This document shows positions 7,125 through 13,453 of a stretch of 16,958 nt of DNA, piece after piece (within the stretch, counting starts at the first letter, position 1; each line of letters starts with the position of its first letter). The stretch spans positions 1 to 16,958 of the forward strand of contig DASYZQ010000009.1 in assembly GCA_035946175.1 (NCBI GenBank). The letters run 5' to 3'. The notes beneath the pieces were generated by a model that saw nothing but the letters and a program-made list of their open reading frames with translations, did not search any database and was not told where the DNA came from. This stretch comes from DASYZQ01 sp035946175. GTDB taxonomy: Bacteria > Patescibacteriota > Saccharimonadia > Saccharimonadales > UBA4665. The position numbers were made by a program, and so were the translations under genes.

Positions 7125-7174
7125 CTCCTAGCGTTACTTTGAGCATCATATACGTAAAGATTGCAAATGGTCAA
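7125..7174 (-). promoter_or_regulatory. Promoter and ribosome binding site of the 6700-7119 gene
   Basis: On the - strand TTGACC (plus positions 7169-7174) and TATGAT (7145-7150) lie 18 bp apart. About 16 nt further on, AGGAG (7125-7129) is placed 5 nt before the ATG at 7119. The full set of signals in the right order is the main reason to suspect that the gene really begins at 7119. Confidence 0.55.
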
Positions 7175-7236
7175 ATAATTTGAGCGGATAGTATGTATCT
7201 GACTGTCTAGCGACTCCCTATGGGATGTGATCTCGC

Positions 7237-7265
7237 TTGACATATAATGACATATCTGCTACAAT
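7237..7265 (+). promoter_or_regulatory. Sigma-70-type promoter of the RNase J gene
   Basis: A perfect TTGACA (7237-7242) is followed after a 17-bp spacer by TACAAT (7260-7265). It is the best promoter in the window. Transcription would begin near 7272, giving an unusually long leader of about 160 nt before the RNase J start at 7431. Confidence 0.75.
7238..7255 (+). repeat. Direct repeat in the RNase J promoter
   Basis: TGACATAT occurs at 7238-7245 and again at 7248-7255, exactly one 10-bp step apart. The copies overlap the -35 box and fill the spacer. Two sites on the same face of the helix inside a promoter could be a regulator binding site, but a chance repeat in AT-rich sequence is possible. 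Confidence 0.4.
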
Positions 7266-7271
7266 TTATCT

Positions 7272-7430
7272 AAATATTTAACCCTCTCGCCCTTGAAATA
7301 AGGTGGCTCCTCTGAGTACCAAACCTTTAACAAAAGACCGCTTTACATTTTTTGCTTTGGCATGATTACAAATATCTCTCTGTGGTTGTCCTTGGGCAGA
7401 TAGCGACTTAAGAGAAAGGAAACACGCTGT
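7272..7430 (+). other. Long 5' leader of the RNase J gene
   Basis: This is the predicted untranslated leader between the promoter and the start codon. It ends with the ribosome binding site AGAAAGGAAA (about 7413-7422). An AAGGT/ACCTT pairing around 7302-7332 is the only structure I notice, and it is weak. No known riboswitch is recognised. Confidence 0.35.
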
Positions 7431-9164
7431 ATGAATCAGCACTCTCAAAAACAACCCAACACTATTACCAGCCAGAATAATAATCGACTCAAACTCACCT
7501 TTTTAGGTGGGCTGGCTGATGTTGGCGAAAAAAACATGGCCATCATCGAATACGGCAATGATGCGCTCGTGCTCGACTGCGGGAATAACCTGGGCATAGA
7601 CCTGCCGGGTGTTAACTACGAAATAAACGATCTGACATATCTGAAGACTATCGAACATAAACTGCGCGGATATGTCATCACACATGGTCACTTAGATCAT
7701 ATGGGTGGTCTTAAGCACACAGTACCTCATTGCCCAGCTCCCATATACGGCTCCCGCTTCACTATCGGTGTAATCGAAAAAGCTTTTGAAGACCTACCCG
7801 TTAAGGGCAGGACCGATTTCAAACCCCAGCTTATGCCTATAGATATCGATACACATGAGCGGTTAACCCTGGGTTGTTTTACGGTTGAGTTCATTAGAGT
7901 CACCCATTCTATACCTGACCCAGCGGCAATCTGTATTGATACCCCAGTTGGACGCATTATTGCTACTGGTGACTTCCGACTTGACCCGGAACCGTTAGAC
8001 AACTTGTCGACTGATATCCGCCGTCTGCAAGAACTCGGCAAGGAAGGTGTTCTAGTACTGCTAAGCGAGAGTAGCTATTCTGACTGTGAGGGCCGTACCC
8101 CAACCGAGCATACCCTGCAACAGAGCTTTCACGACGTCATATCAAAAGCAGAAGGACGGATATTTGTATCTGTATTTTCCAGTAATATGAATCGAACGCA
8201 AATGATTATCAATGAGGCCGTGGCGGCTGGGCGTAACGTCGCCTTCGATGGGCGCAGCATGCTGAGCTATGCCGAGATTGCAGTCAGATATGGCATATTG
8301 AAGATTCCGAAAGGCACCATCGTTGCTATGCGTGAAGCGATTAACCTGCCTGACCGGCAAGTCCTCATACTTTGTACTGGCGGACAGGGTGAGCCACGAG
8401 CAGCACTTCAGCGCATGGGTGTGGGCAGCCACCGCTGCATTCAACTCAAATCCAGCGATACAGTTGTTATCAGCAGCTCTCCGATACCTGGCAACGAACG
8501 CCGCTATGGCCAGATTAGTGACAACATAACCCAGATTGGGGCAAGACTTTTTCGCCATCCCACGCATGAACTAGATGGCTGCGGACCATTGCACGTTTCA
8601 GGCCATGCCAGGCGCGAGGAATTGCTTGAAATGTTTCATCTCATCAAGCCGAAGTTTTTCATTCCAGTCCACGGCGGATCGCTCCGGCGCCACTACCACG
8701 CCAATTTAGCAATTGAGGCTGGCTGCCCCCGCAGTCGGATATTACTGCCTAGAAACGGCGATTGTCTGTATTTAGCCGCTGATTCGATCAGATACGGCGG
8801 CAGAATGCCACACCACAGCCTTCTAGTAGACCAAAGTGGCCAGATAACCAGCCACGTCGTCGTCAAAGATCGGAGAGTGCTCGCCGCAGAGGGTATGCTG
8901 ACAGTCTTTCTGAGTATTGACTCCTTGACCGGGCAACTGCTTACCAACCCCGATATTATTAGCCGCGGCTTTATTCATATGCGTGAGAATCAGGCGCTCA
9001 TGCAAGGCCTGCGACAAGAATTGCAACGTGCAGTACGGCAACGCTTCAAGCGAGTAGACATAGAACGCTTCAAAGCGGAACTGCGCGATTACCTAGCGCG
9101 TTTTCTGTTTGAGAAGACCGGTCAATGTCCTATCCTTATAATTGTCGTTACTGTCTTAAAATAG
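7431..9164 (+). CDS. rnj: RNase J-family ribonuclease (metallo-beta-lactamase/beta-CASP)
   Basis: RNase J enzymes degrade and process RNA by 5'-3' exonuclease and endonuclease action. The 577 residues show the metallo-beta-lactamase core with HGHLDH (85-90), H159 in THSIPD and D181 in ATGDFRLDPEP. A beta-CASP insert with GGQGEPRAALQRM (317-329) and HVSGHA (388-393) follows, then H414 in VHGG and a small C-terminal domain. The usual SDSTNA segment reads SESSYSDCEGRTPTE (212-226), so this is a divergent member. The start follows AGAAAGGAAA at a good distance. It is transcribed alone from a strong promoter with a long leader; no terminator is obvious in the 79 bp before the next gene. Confidence 0.93.
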   Translation: MNQHSQKQPNTITSQNNNRLKLTFLGGLADVGEKNMAIIEYGNDALVLDCGNNLGIDLPGVNYEINDLTYLKTIEHKLRGYVITHGHLDHMGGLKHTVPHCPAPIYGSRFTIGVIEKAFEDLPVKGRTDFKPQLMPIDIDTHERLTLGCFTVEFIRVTHSIPDPAAICIDTPVGRIIATGDFRLDPEPLDNLSTDIRRLQELGKEGVLVLLSESSYSDCEGRTPTEHTLQQSFHDVISKAEGRIFVSVFSSNMNRTQMIINEAVAAGRNVAFDGRSMLSYAEIAVRYGILKIPKGTIVAMREAINLPDRQVLILCTGGQGEPRAALQRMGVGSHRCIQLKSSDTVVISSSPIPGNERRYGQISDNITQIGARLFRHPTHELDGCGPLHVSGHARREELLEMFHLIKPKFFIPVHGGSLRRHYHANLAIEAGCPRSRILLPRNGDCLYLAADSIRYGGRMPHHSLLVDQSGQITSHVVVKDRRVLAAEGMLTVFLSIDSLTGQLLTNPDIISRGFIHMRENQALMQGLRQELQRAVRQRFKRVDIERFKAELRDYLARFLFEKTGQCPILIIVVTVLK

Positions 9165-9208
9165 CATTAATATAGAAACCAGATCGTTGTTAACCTATCT
9201 TGGGTTCA

Positions 9209-9230
9209 AGCACTAGCGGCACCTAGTGCT
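9209..9230. promoter_or_regulatory. Palindromic operator-like site
   Basis: AGCACTAG (9209-9216) and CTAGTGCT (9223-9230) are a perfect 8-bp inverted repeat with a 6-bp centre. The right arm runs into the -10 box of the hydrolase promoter, where a bound dimeric repressor would block RNA polymerase. There is no T-tract, so it does not look like a terminator for the RNase J gene. Confidence 0.5.
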
Positions 9231-9235
9231 ATACT
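9227..9235 (+). promoter_or_regulatory. Extended -10 promoter of the hydrolase gene
   Basis: TGCTATACT is an extended -10 with TATACT at 9230-9235, ending 8 nt before the ATG at 9244. No ribosome binding site lies between, so the mRNA is probably leaderless. Confidence 0.55.
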
Positions 9236-9243
9236 AAATTCAT

Positions 9244-10437
9244 ATGACCGCCAGAAGTGATAGTCCCAAAGCAACTTGTTTGGTCACAATCCACGGTATT
9301 GGTTTTCAGCAATCTCCACTGGAAAAAAAGAAAAATTCAGGATATGCTGACCGGCTACATCAACACTTGCATAAAGAGCTCAAAGACAAATTAAGCGATG
9401 ACCCAAAACGACATCGTACTGTGGCAGGTGATAACGGAGTTATTTACGTAGAGAGTCGCTTCGGAAAAAGTAAACAACATTCCAGCAGGGAAGATGGGTT
9501 GGAGCGACTGGGCAAGTGGAAAGACTATGATCAATCCATAGATACAGAAAGGTTAAAAAAGACACCCCTACTTAACTCTGGCAGGGGATACGAAAAGGCA
9601 TTCATTTCCCACATTGCCCTTGTATACTCGAACCTCGAACCACAGCATAGCGAGATAGGAGCTAGTACCCATACGACCGGGATGGCTCTCTTTAATCTGT
9701 CACGATACGGTACATTTTTAGGGTTATCGCGAATGTTTTTTAGAGACATCTGGGCTGCAGTGAAAAACGTGCTCCATCCCCAAAAGTCAAAAAAAGAACA
9801 GAAGCCTAGTTTAGTGCCTCGCCGTGACCCCAAATCGCAGGCCGTCAGGAAACATCACCGCAGCACCCTGCTTGCGTTAGAGGACGATGTTGCATGTTAC
9901 GTTACCTATAACGAAGAGCGTGAACGTGTGCGCAGTTTTGTCCATGGAGCACTTATGCGCTTGGGGTACCGCGAGGACGTAGAACGCATTATTCTTAATA
10001 CCCATAGCAACGGAACCGTTATCGCCTTTGACGTATTACATTATCTCCCCAAGAAAGTAACTGATAAGATCACTGTCTTTGCTACCGCCGGTAGCCCATT
10101 GCGAAAATATGTTGATCTCTTTCATTGGGGTAATCAAATCCAATGCCTATCTTTTGTCGAACGATGGCACAATTTTTGGGATCCCTGTGATGTAGTGGCT
10201 GATGCGCTAAACCCACCCGCCTCTCATCGCGTAACCTGGTCCGATAAGAAAATGCTACATCAAGAAGAACATCTATTCACACGATTTGATTTCACAAGCA
10301 AAAAACCTTCCCAGGTCACTATCTACGATCAAAGAGTCAATAATCTCAAGAACAGTTATGGGGGCGGGCTACTGGCCCACAATTATTGGGATAACCGTGA
10401 AGAGGTCGTATCAAGGCTCGCCGAGTGGTTAAGATAA
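9244..10437 (+). CDS. Putative alpha/beta-hydrolase
   Basis: The 397 residues carry the signs of a serine hydrolase. There is an N-terminal VTIHGIG strand-loop (14-20, oxyanion-hole type), a nucleophile elbow NTHSNG (252-257, likely Ser255, with Thr in place of the usual first Gly), an acidic residue in WDPCDVV (D313 or D316), and a late His in AHNYW (H379). Residues 30-210 form a long charged insert between the first strand and the elbow. There is no signal peptide, so it is probably cytosolic. The substrate is unknown; lipid, ester or peptide bonds are all possible. The promoter with an inverted repeat suggests repression. It converges on the response-regulator gene with 3 bp between stop codons. 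Confidence 0.75.
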   Translation: MTARSDSPKATCLVTIHGIGFQQSPLEKKKNSGYADRLHQHLHKELKDKLSDDPKRHRTVAGDNGVIYVESRFGKSKQHSSREDGLERLGKWKDYDQSIDTERLKKTPLLNSGRGYEKAFISHIALVYSNLEPQHSEIGASTHTTGMALFNLSRYGTFLGLSRMFFRDIWAAVKNVLHPQKSKKEQKPSLVPRRDPKSQAVRKHHRSTLLALEDDVACYVTYNEERERVRSFVHGALMRLGYREDVERIILNTHSNGTVIAFDVLHYLPKKVTDKITVFATAGSPLRKYVDLFHWGNQIQCLSFVERWHNFWDPCDVVADALNPPASHRVTWSDKKMLHQEEHLFTRFDFTSKKPSQVTIYDQRVNNLKNSYGGGLLAHNYWDNREEVVSRLAEWLR

Positions 10438-10440
10438 TAG

Positions 10441-11112
10441 TCATTCAATTTGAACATCCTTAACCATATAACCAATGCCATGCAACGTCTTAATGAGCTC
10501 AGCGGCAAACGGTCGGTCGACTTTATCCCTCAGGTGCTTAATGTGCACATCAATACTGTTCGGGCGTACCGCCCTATCCCATACCTCGTCACAGATCATA
10601 TCCCTTGTTACCGCCTGGCCTTTATGTCGCATAAGGTACTCCAGGATATCGTATTCTTTACGACGTAGGGCAATACTGCTCCCAGCACGTGTCACCTGCC
10701 GGCGGCGGGTATCCATAACGAGGTCGTGCGTTTTGAGGGTAGCCCCTGCCGTCAGACCGCTCCGGCGTAGTAAGGCATCGATACGAGCCCTGAGCTGTCG
10801 ACTGTCAAAGGGCTTGGTCACATAATCATCGGCGCCGGCAGTGAGCAGCTCGATTTGTATTTCTGTGTCGGCGGTACCTGTCAAGATGAGAATCGGGACT
10901 TCTTTGTCGGCCTGTCGTATCTGTTCGCAAATACGCTTCCCGGGCATATCAGGCAGGTTAAGATCTAAAATTACCAGCTGGTATTTTTCACCATCCAGCC
11001 GTTCCAAACCCTGTGCGCCTTTGGCTGCTACAGTAACAGTAAAGTCCGCACGTAAATGTGCCCGCACGGCGCGGGCTACATCGGCATCATCTTCAATCAA
11101 AAGAATCTTCAT
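10441..11112 (-). CDS. OmpR/PhoB-family response regulator
   Basis: This DNA-binding partner of the upstream histidine kinase starts with a receiver domain, MKILLIEDD. Acidic residues are E7, D8 and D9, the phosphoacceptor is D50 in VILDLNLPD, and K100 is in VTKPFD. A C-terminal winged-helix DNA-binding domain follows (about 130-223, with the OmpR-type LRRKEYDILEYL and VDVHIKHLR-like elements). The frame is open up to 11283, but the receiver begins at the ATG at 11112; an ATG two codons earlier (11118) is equally possible. Neither has a Shine-Dalgarno. It lies 79 bp after the kinase stop codon and may have its own promoter in that gap. Confidence 0.93.
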   Translation of the reverse strand: MKILLIEDDADVARAVRAHLRADFTVTVAAKGAQGLERLDGEKYQLVILDLNLPDMPGKRICEQIRQADKEVPILILTGTADTEIQIELLTAGADDYVTKPFDSRQLRARIDALLRRSGLTAGATLKTHDLVMDTRRRQVTRAGSSIALRRKEYDILEYLMRHKGQAVTRDMICDEVWDRAVRPNSIDVHIKHLRDKVDRPFAAELIKTLHGIGYMVKDVQIE

Positions 11113-11135
11113 AGTCATGGCTTGTGTGTTCAGCC

Positions 11136-11144
11136 ATTGTAGCA
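11136..11144 (-). promoter_or_regulatory. Extended -10 promoter before the response regulator
   Basis: The - strand reads TGCTACAAT, an extended -10, in the gap between the kinase and regulator genes. A start near 11128 would give a leader of only about 10-16 nt with no ribosome binding site. This would let the regulator be made separately from the kinase. Confidence 0.45.
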
Positions 11145-11191
11145 GCAGTTCATTAAAAAATTCTGAAATCCAAGCCGGCAGTGGGTATTTT

Positions 11192-12568
11192 TTATGATGC
11201 CTCATTAGATACGTTTTTGGGGGGCAAATCCATAATAAAGGTCGTGCGTGTTCTGGAGGATTCCAGCCGGATAGAGCCACCAAAACTGTCTTCGATGAAG
11301 CGCTTGGTCAGATACAGCCCCATGCCCATACCATCCCGTTTGGTGGTATAGAACGGCTTGAATATCTTATGATGGTCCGTGGCTTTAATGCCGACCCCAT
11401 AATCAGTAATGGCAAGAGCAATTCGACCAGAATCATGGTGCATCTCAACCAATACAGTATTGTGATCTTTTTTGTCGGCTAGGACGCTGTAGCTGTCTAT
11501 GGCGTTCTTGATCAAGTTTGTCAGCAGCTGCCGGAAAAGAAGGCGTTCGCCGATATAGGAAATTGGTGCCACCGGTTTTGCCCAGTCAAAATCGACATGA
11601 TTCTTTTGTGCTGTCATCCGCAATAGCCCGATAACATGATCGACCTCACTAACGAGATCAAAGGCTTCTCGGCTATGTCGCCCTTGTATCTGCTGCCTGG
11701 TATTTTGCAGCAGCGAGTTAATCTGTTTTATCTTATCCTTGGCCCGATCAATTGATGGACTATTCTTTCTTGCCTCGATATCGTCAATCTCCAGGGTCAG
11801 TGCAGATAGATTGTTTGCCAGATCATGCATCAGTGCCGTGCTCATTTCGCCGATTTCGGCAAACCGATACAACTGCTCGACTTTTTCTGACTCGGACTCC
11901 TGCAACCGCTTGGACTGGTTCTCGATCGTATCTCTCATCAACTGTTTTTGACGTACGAACTGTGCTTCGACCTCCATCAACAGTTGCTGCGCCCGTGCCA
12001 GATACTGGTGTAAAGCAGCGCTAAGCGTTGCCAACACATAGAGCAACAGTACAATCGCCAGTATCGTATGGTAATCATTAGGGTTGGAGGCGAGCGTATA
12101 TTCCGTATGATGGTGGATCGGCAACTCGTTAGCCTTGAAAGCAATCAATGCGACGGTACTAATAGCAGTTGGGATAAGAGAGCAGCAAATACCATATACT
12201 AGGCCGGCCATAATGACCGCTGCTGAAAAGAGCACTATTGATGCCGGTCCTATGCCGACGCAACCAAGCAGGGCTATGCCTAACGTGACATAGAAAAAGA
12301 TCAAGAGAACGCCACCAAAATGTACGAGCTTTCGTTTATCCACAACATAGAGCACACCGCTCGTGAACGTAGCAGCAACAAAATAAGGTAACGTGTAGCG
12401 AGCATAGTCATTACCGCTTACGGTGAGAGCCAGGCTTAAGCCGACCGTTACTACCAGCAAAACTGCAATCGTTCCGAGTATGCTTGTGCTGGCGAAAAGT
12501 TGCTGCCACTGGTTACCTGTGTGGCGCTTAAAAAAGGTGATAAATTTATGGAGCTGCCGACGAATCAT
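11192..12568 (-). CDS. Membrane sensor histidine kinase
   Basis: The 458 residues have five or six membrane helices in the N-terminal 190 (about 27-50, 58-76, 85-104, 107-128, 131-145, 167-187), with no large extracytoplasmic domain. A cytoplasmic coiled coil follows (about 190-235), then the H-box AEIGEMSTALMHDLANNLSA (phosphoacceptor H248) and an HATPase domain: N box NLIKNAID (N355), G1 DYGVGI (D389), F box FKPFYTTK, G2 GMGMGLYL (413-420). The MHDLANNL form is closer to the NtrB/AtoS type than to classical EnvZ. The stimulus is unknown; with so little outside the membrane it may sense membrane state or a partner. The ATG at 12568 follows AAAAAAGG at 7 nt. It lies 34 bp after greA. Confidence 0.92.
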   Translation of the reverse strand: MIRRQLHKFITFFKRHTGNQWQQLFASTSILGTIAVLLVVTVGLSLALTVSGNDYARYTLPYFVAATFTSGVLYVVDKRKLVHFGGVLLIFFYVTLGIALLGCVGIGPASIVLFSAAVIMAGLVYGICCSLIPTAISTVALIAFKANELPIHHHTEYTLASNPNDYHTILAIVLLLYVLATLSAALHQYLARAQQLLMEVEAQFVRQKQLMRDTIENQSKRLQESESEKVEQLYRFAEIGEMSTALMHDLANNLSALTLEIDDIEARKNSPSIDRAKDKIKQINSLLQNTRQQIQGRHSREAFDLVSEVDHVIGLLRMTAQKNHVDFDWAKPVAPISYIGERLLFRQLLTNLIKNAIDSYSVLADKKDHNTVLVEMHHDSGRIALAITDYGVGIKATDHHKIFKPFYTTKRDGMGMGLYLTKRFIEDSFGGSIRLESSRTRTTFIMDLPPKNVSNEAS

Positions 12569-12602
12569 AAAAATACCTTTTTTATGAAAAACCTTGCCGC
12601 AA

Positions 12603-13064
12603 TTATTCTATCGATACAATCGTGTAGACGATTGCTTTTGTCCCGGTGTTAAACCGTAGTTCATCACCCACTACTTTATCAAGCAGAACCCGGCCAAACG
12701 GCGACTCGTCAGATATCTTACCCCTCAGCGGGTCAGCCTCGACCGTCCCGACGAGCTGTAACTGCTTCAATGTGCTGCCGCCGTAGCGCAATGTCACAAC
12801 AGAACCAAGCCTGACTTTGCTGGCCTGTTTTGGCCTCGTAATAAGTTTGACATTCTTTAGTATGTCCTGGAGTTCAATTATACGAGTCTCGATCCTGTCT
12901 TGGGCCTGCCGTGCAGAGATATATTCGGCGTTTTCACTGAGATCGCCTAATTCCCGAGCCATCTTAATATGCTCTATTACCTCACTTCGCTGAGATATAA
13001 GGCGTTGCAGTTCAGCTCCAAGTTCGGCCACCCCCGCCTGGGTCATGTGAAATGGCTTCCTCAT
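12603..13064 (-). CDS. greA: Transcription elongation factor GreA
   Basis: GreA rescues backtracked RNA polymerase by stimulating transcript cleavage. The 153 residues show the N-terminal coiled coil with the acidic tip in ARELGDLSENAEY (the catalytic Asp and Glu are intact) and the C-terminal FKBP-like domain (from about 80, with VTLRYGG and a late DESPFGRVLL). Two ATGs are adjacent; the second (13064) is 7 nt from AAGGG (13072-13076), a better spacing than the first (13067, 4 nt). It is the first gene of a - strand series with the histidine kinase and response regulator; co-transcription is likely but unproven. Confidence 0.95.
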   Translation of the reverse strand: MRKPFHMTQAGVAELGAELQRLISQRSEVIEHIKMARELGDLSENAEYISARQAQDRIETRIIELQDILKNVKLITRPKQASKVRLGSVVTLRYGGSTLKQLQLVGTVEADPLRGKISDESPFGRVLLDKVVGDELRFNTGTKAIVYTIVSIE

Positions 13065-13083
13065 CATGTTGCCCTTATCTGAT

Positions 13084-13102
13084 TTAATTAATTTTTAATT
13101 AA
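13084..13102. repeat. Double TTAATTAA element
   Basis: The 8-bp palindrome TTAATTAA occurs at 13084-13091 and 13095-13102, 11 bp apart, separated by TTT. It lies in the greA leader just downstream of the predicted transcription start. It could bind a regulator or form a weak A-U hairpin in the RNA; it might also be plain AT-richness. Confidence 0.4.
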
Positions 13103-13114
13103 CTTACATAGTGA

Positions 13115-13142
13115 AGTGTACCAGAACGAATTGTCTTGGCAA
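13115..13142 (-). promoter_or_regulatory. Promoter of greA
   Basis: On the - strand TTGCCA (plus positions 13137-13142) and TACACT (13115-13120) are 16 bp apart. A TGG directly before the -10 makes an extended -10. Transcription would start near 13107, giving a leader of about 40 nt that includes the TTAATTAA pair and the AAGGG ribosome binding site. Confidence 0.5.
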
Positions 13143-13145
13143 AAG

Positions 13146-13178
13146 TTTTCCACACATAAAGCAAAAAATTGTGGACTA
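13146..13178. promoter_or_regulatory. Inverted pair of DnaA-box-like sequences
   Basis: TTTTCCACA (13146-13154) and, on the other strand, TAGTCCACA (13170-13178) face each other across 15 bp of AT-rich DNA. They differ from the TTATCCACA consensus by one and two bases. They lie between the divergent greA and ABC leader promoters, so they could be a regulator site. Two boxes alone do not make an origin. Confidence 0.3.
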
Positions 13179-13221
13179 GCTCTGACAGCTGACCTTAATA
13201 CCGGGTAGCGTCGCCATGCTG

Positions 13222-13251
13222 TTGCCCCAAAGAATCACCCCATGGTATAAT
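13222..13251 (+). promoter_or_regulatory. Promoter of the ABC leader
   Basis: TTGCCC (13222-13227) is 18 bp from a consensus TATAAT (13246-13251), which is preceded by TGG, making an extended -10. Transcription would start near 13258, ahead of the leader hairpin. Confidence 0.6.
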
Positions 13252-13257
13252 CTTAAC

Positions 13258-13338
13258 CTGTATTATTTTAAAGGAAAGGGCGGTTGAGCATGTATATATC
13301 AGTCAGTTTTTGTAAGAGCAACGGCATCGCCCTTTTTT
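13258..13338 (+). ncRNA. Structured leader or small RNA ending in a terminator-like hairpin
   Basis: AAAGGGCG (13275-13282) pairs perfectly with CGCCCTTT (13328-13335), and a run of six T (13333-13338) ends the structure. Inside, GTTG (13283-13286) can pair with CAAC (13319-13322). With the promoter at 13222-13251 this gives an RNA of about 80 nt. It could be a small RNA, or an attenuator for the ABC operon starting at 13454. The loop is long (45 nt), so folding may be slow or conditional. It matches no RNA family I recognise. Confidence 0.45.
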
Positions 13339-13361
13339 GTGGCACGCTGAGCGCGAGCTAA
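13290..13361 (+). CDS. Possible 23-residue leader peptide
   Basis: ATG at 13290 follows AAAGGG (13275-13280) at 9 nt and is open to TAA at 13359-13361. The peptide begins MYISVSFCKSNG, has two cysteines and ends in LSAS. The ORF runs straight through the 3' arm of the hairpin, and its ribosome binding site lies in the 5' arm. Ribosomes on it would therefore open the hairpin. This is the layout of a translation-controlled attenuator. An alternative is a small peptide exported by the ABC proteins. Both are inferences. Confidence 0.35.
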   Translation: MYISVSFCKSNGIALFCGTLSAS

Positions 13362-13453
13362 AAAACCTCAAACAAAAAACGCAAATGAGCTTGGTATATC
13401 TTCTATTCTGATACTTATGACAGTTTTGCAGCTTGAAAAGGAGGCTGGAGCAT

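Noticed and set aside
11113..11283. 57-residue N-terminal extension of the response regulator
   Set aside because: It would overlap the end of the kinase gene, and the receiver domain starts cleanly at the 11112 ATG.
13146..13178. Replication origin at the DnaA-like boxes
   Set aside because: Only two imperfect boxes are present, and no dnaA, dnaN or AT-rich unwinding cluster typical of an origin is seen.
13433..13453. TTG start for the first ABC protein
   Set aside because: The Shine-Dalgarno AAGGAGG lies within this extension and serves the ATG at 13454.
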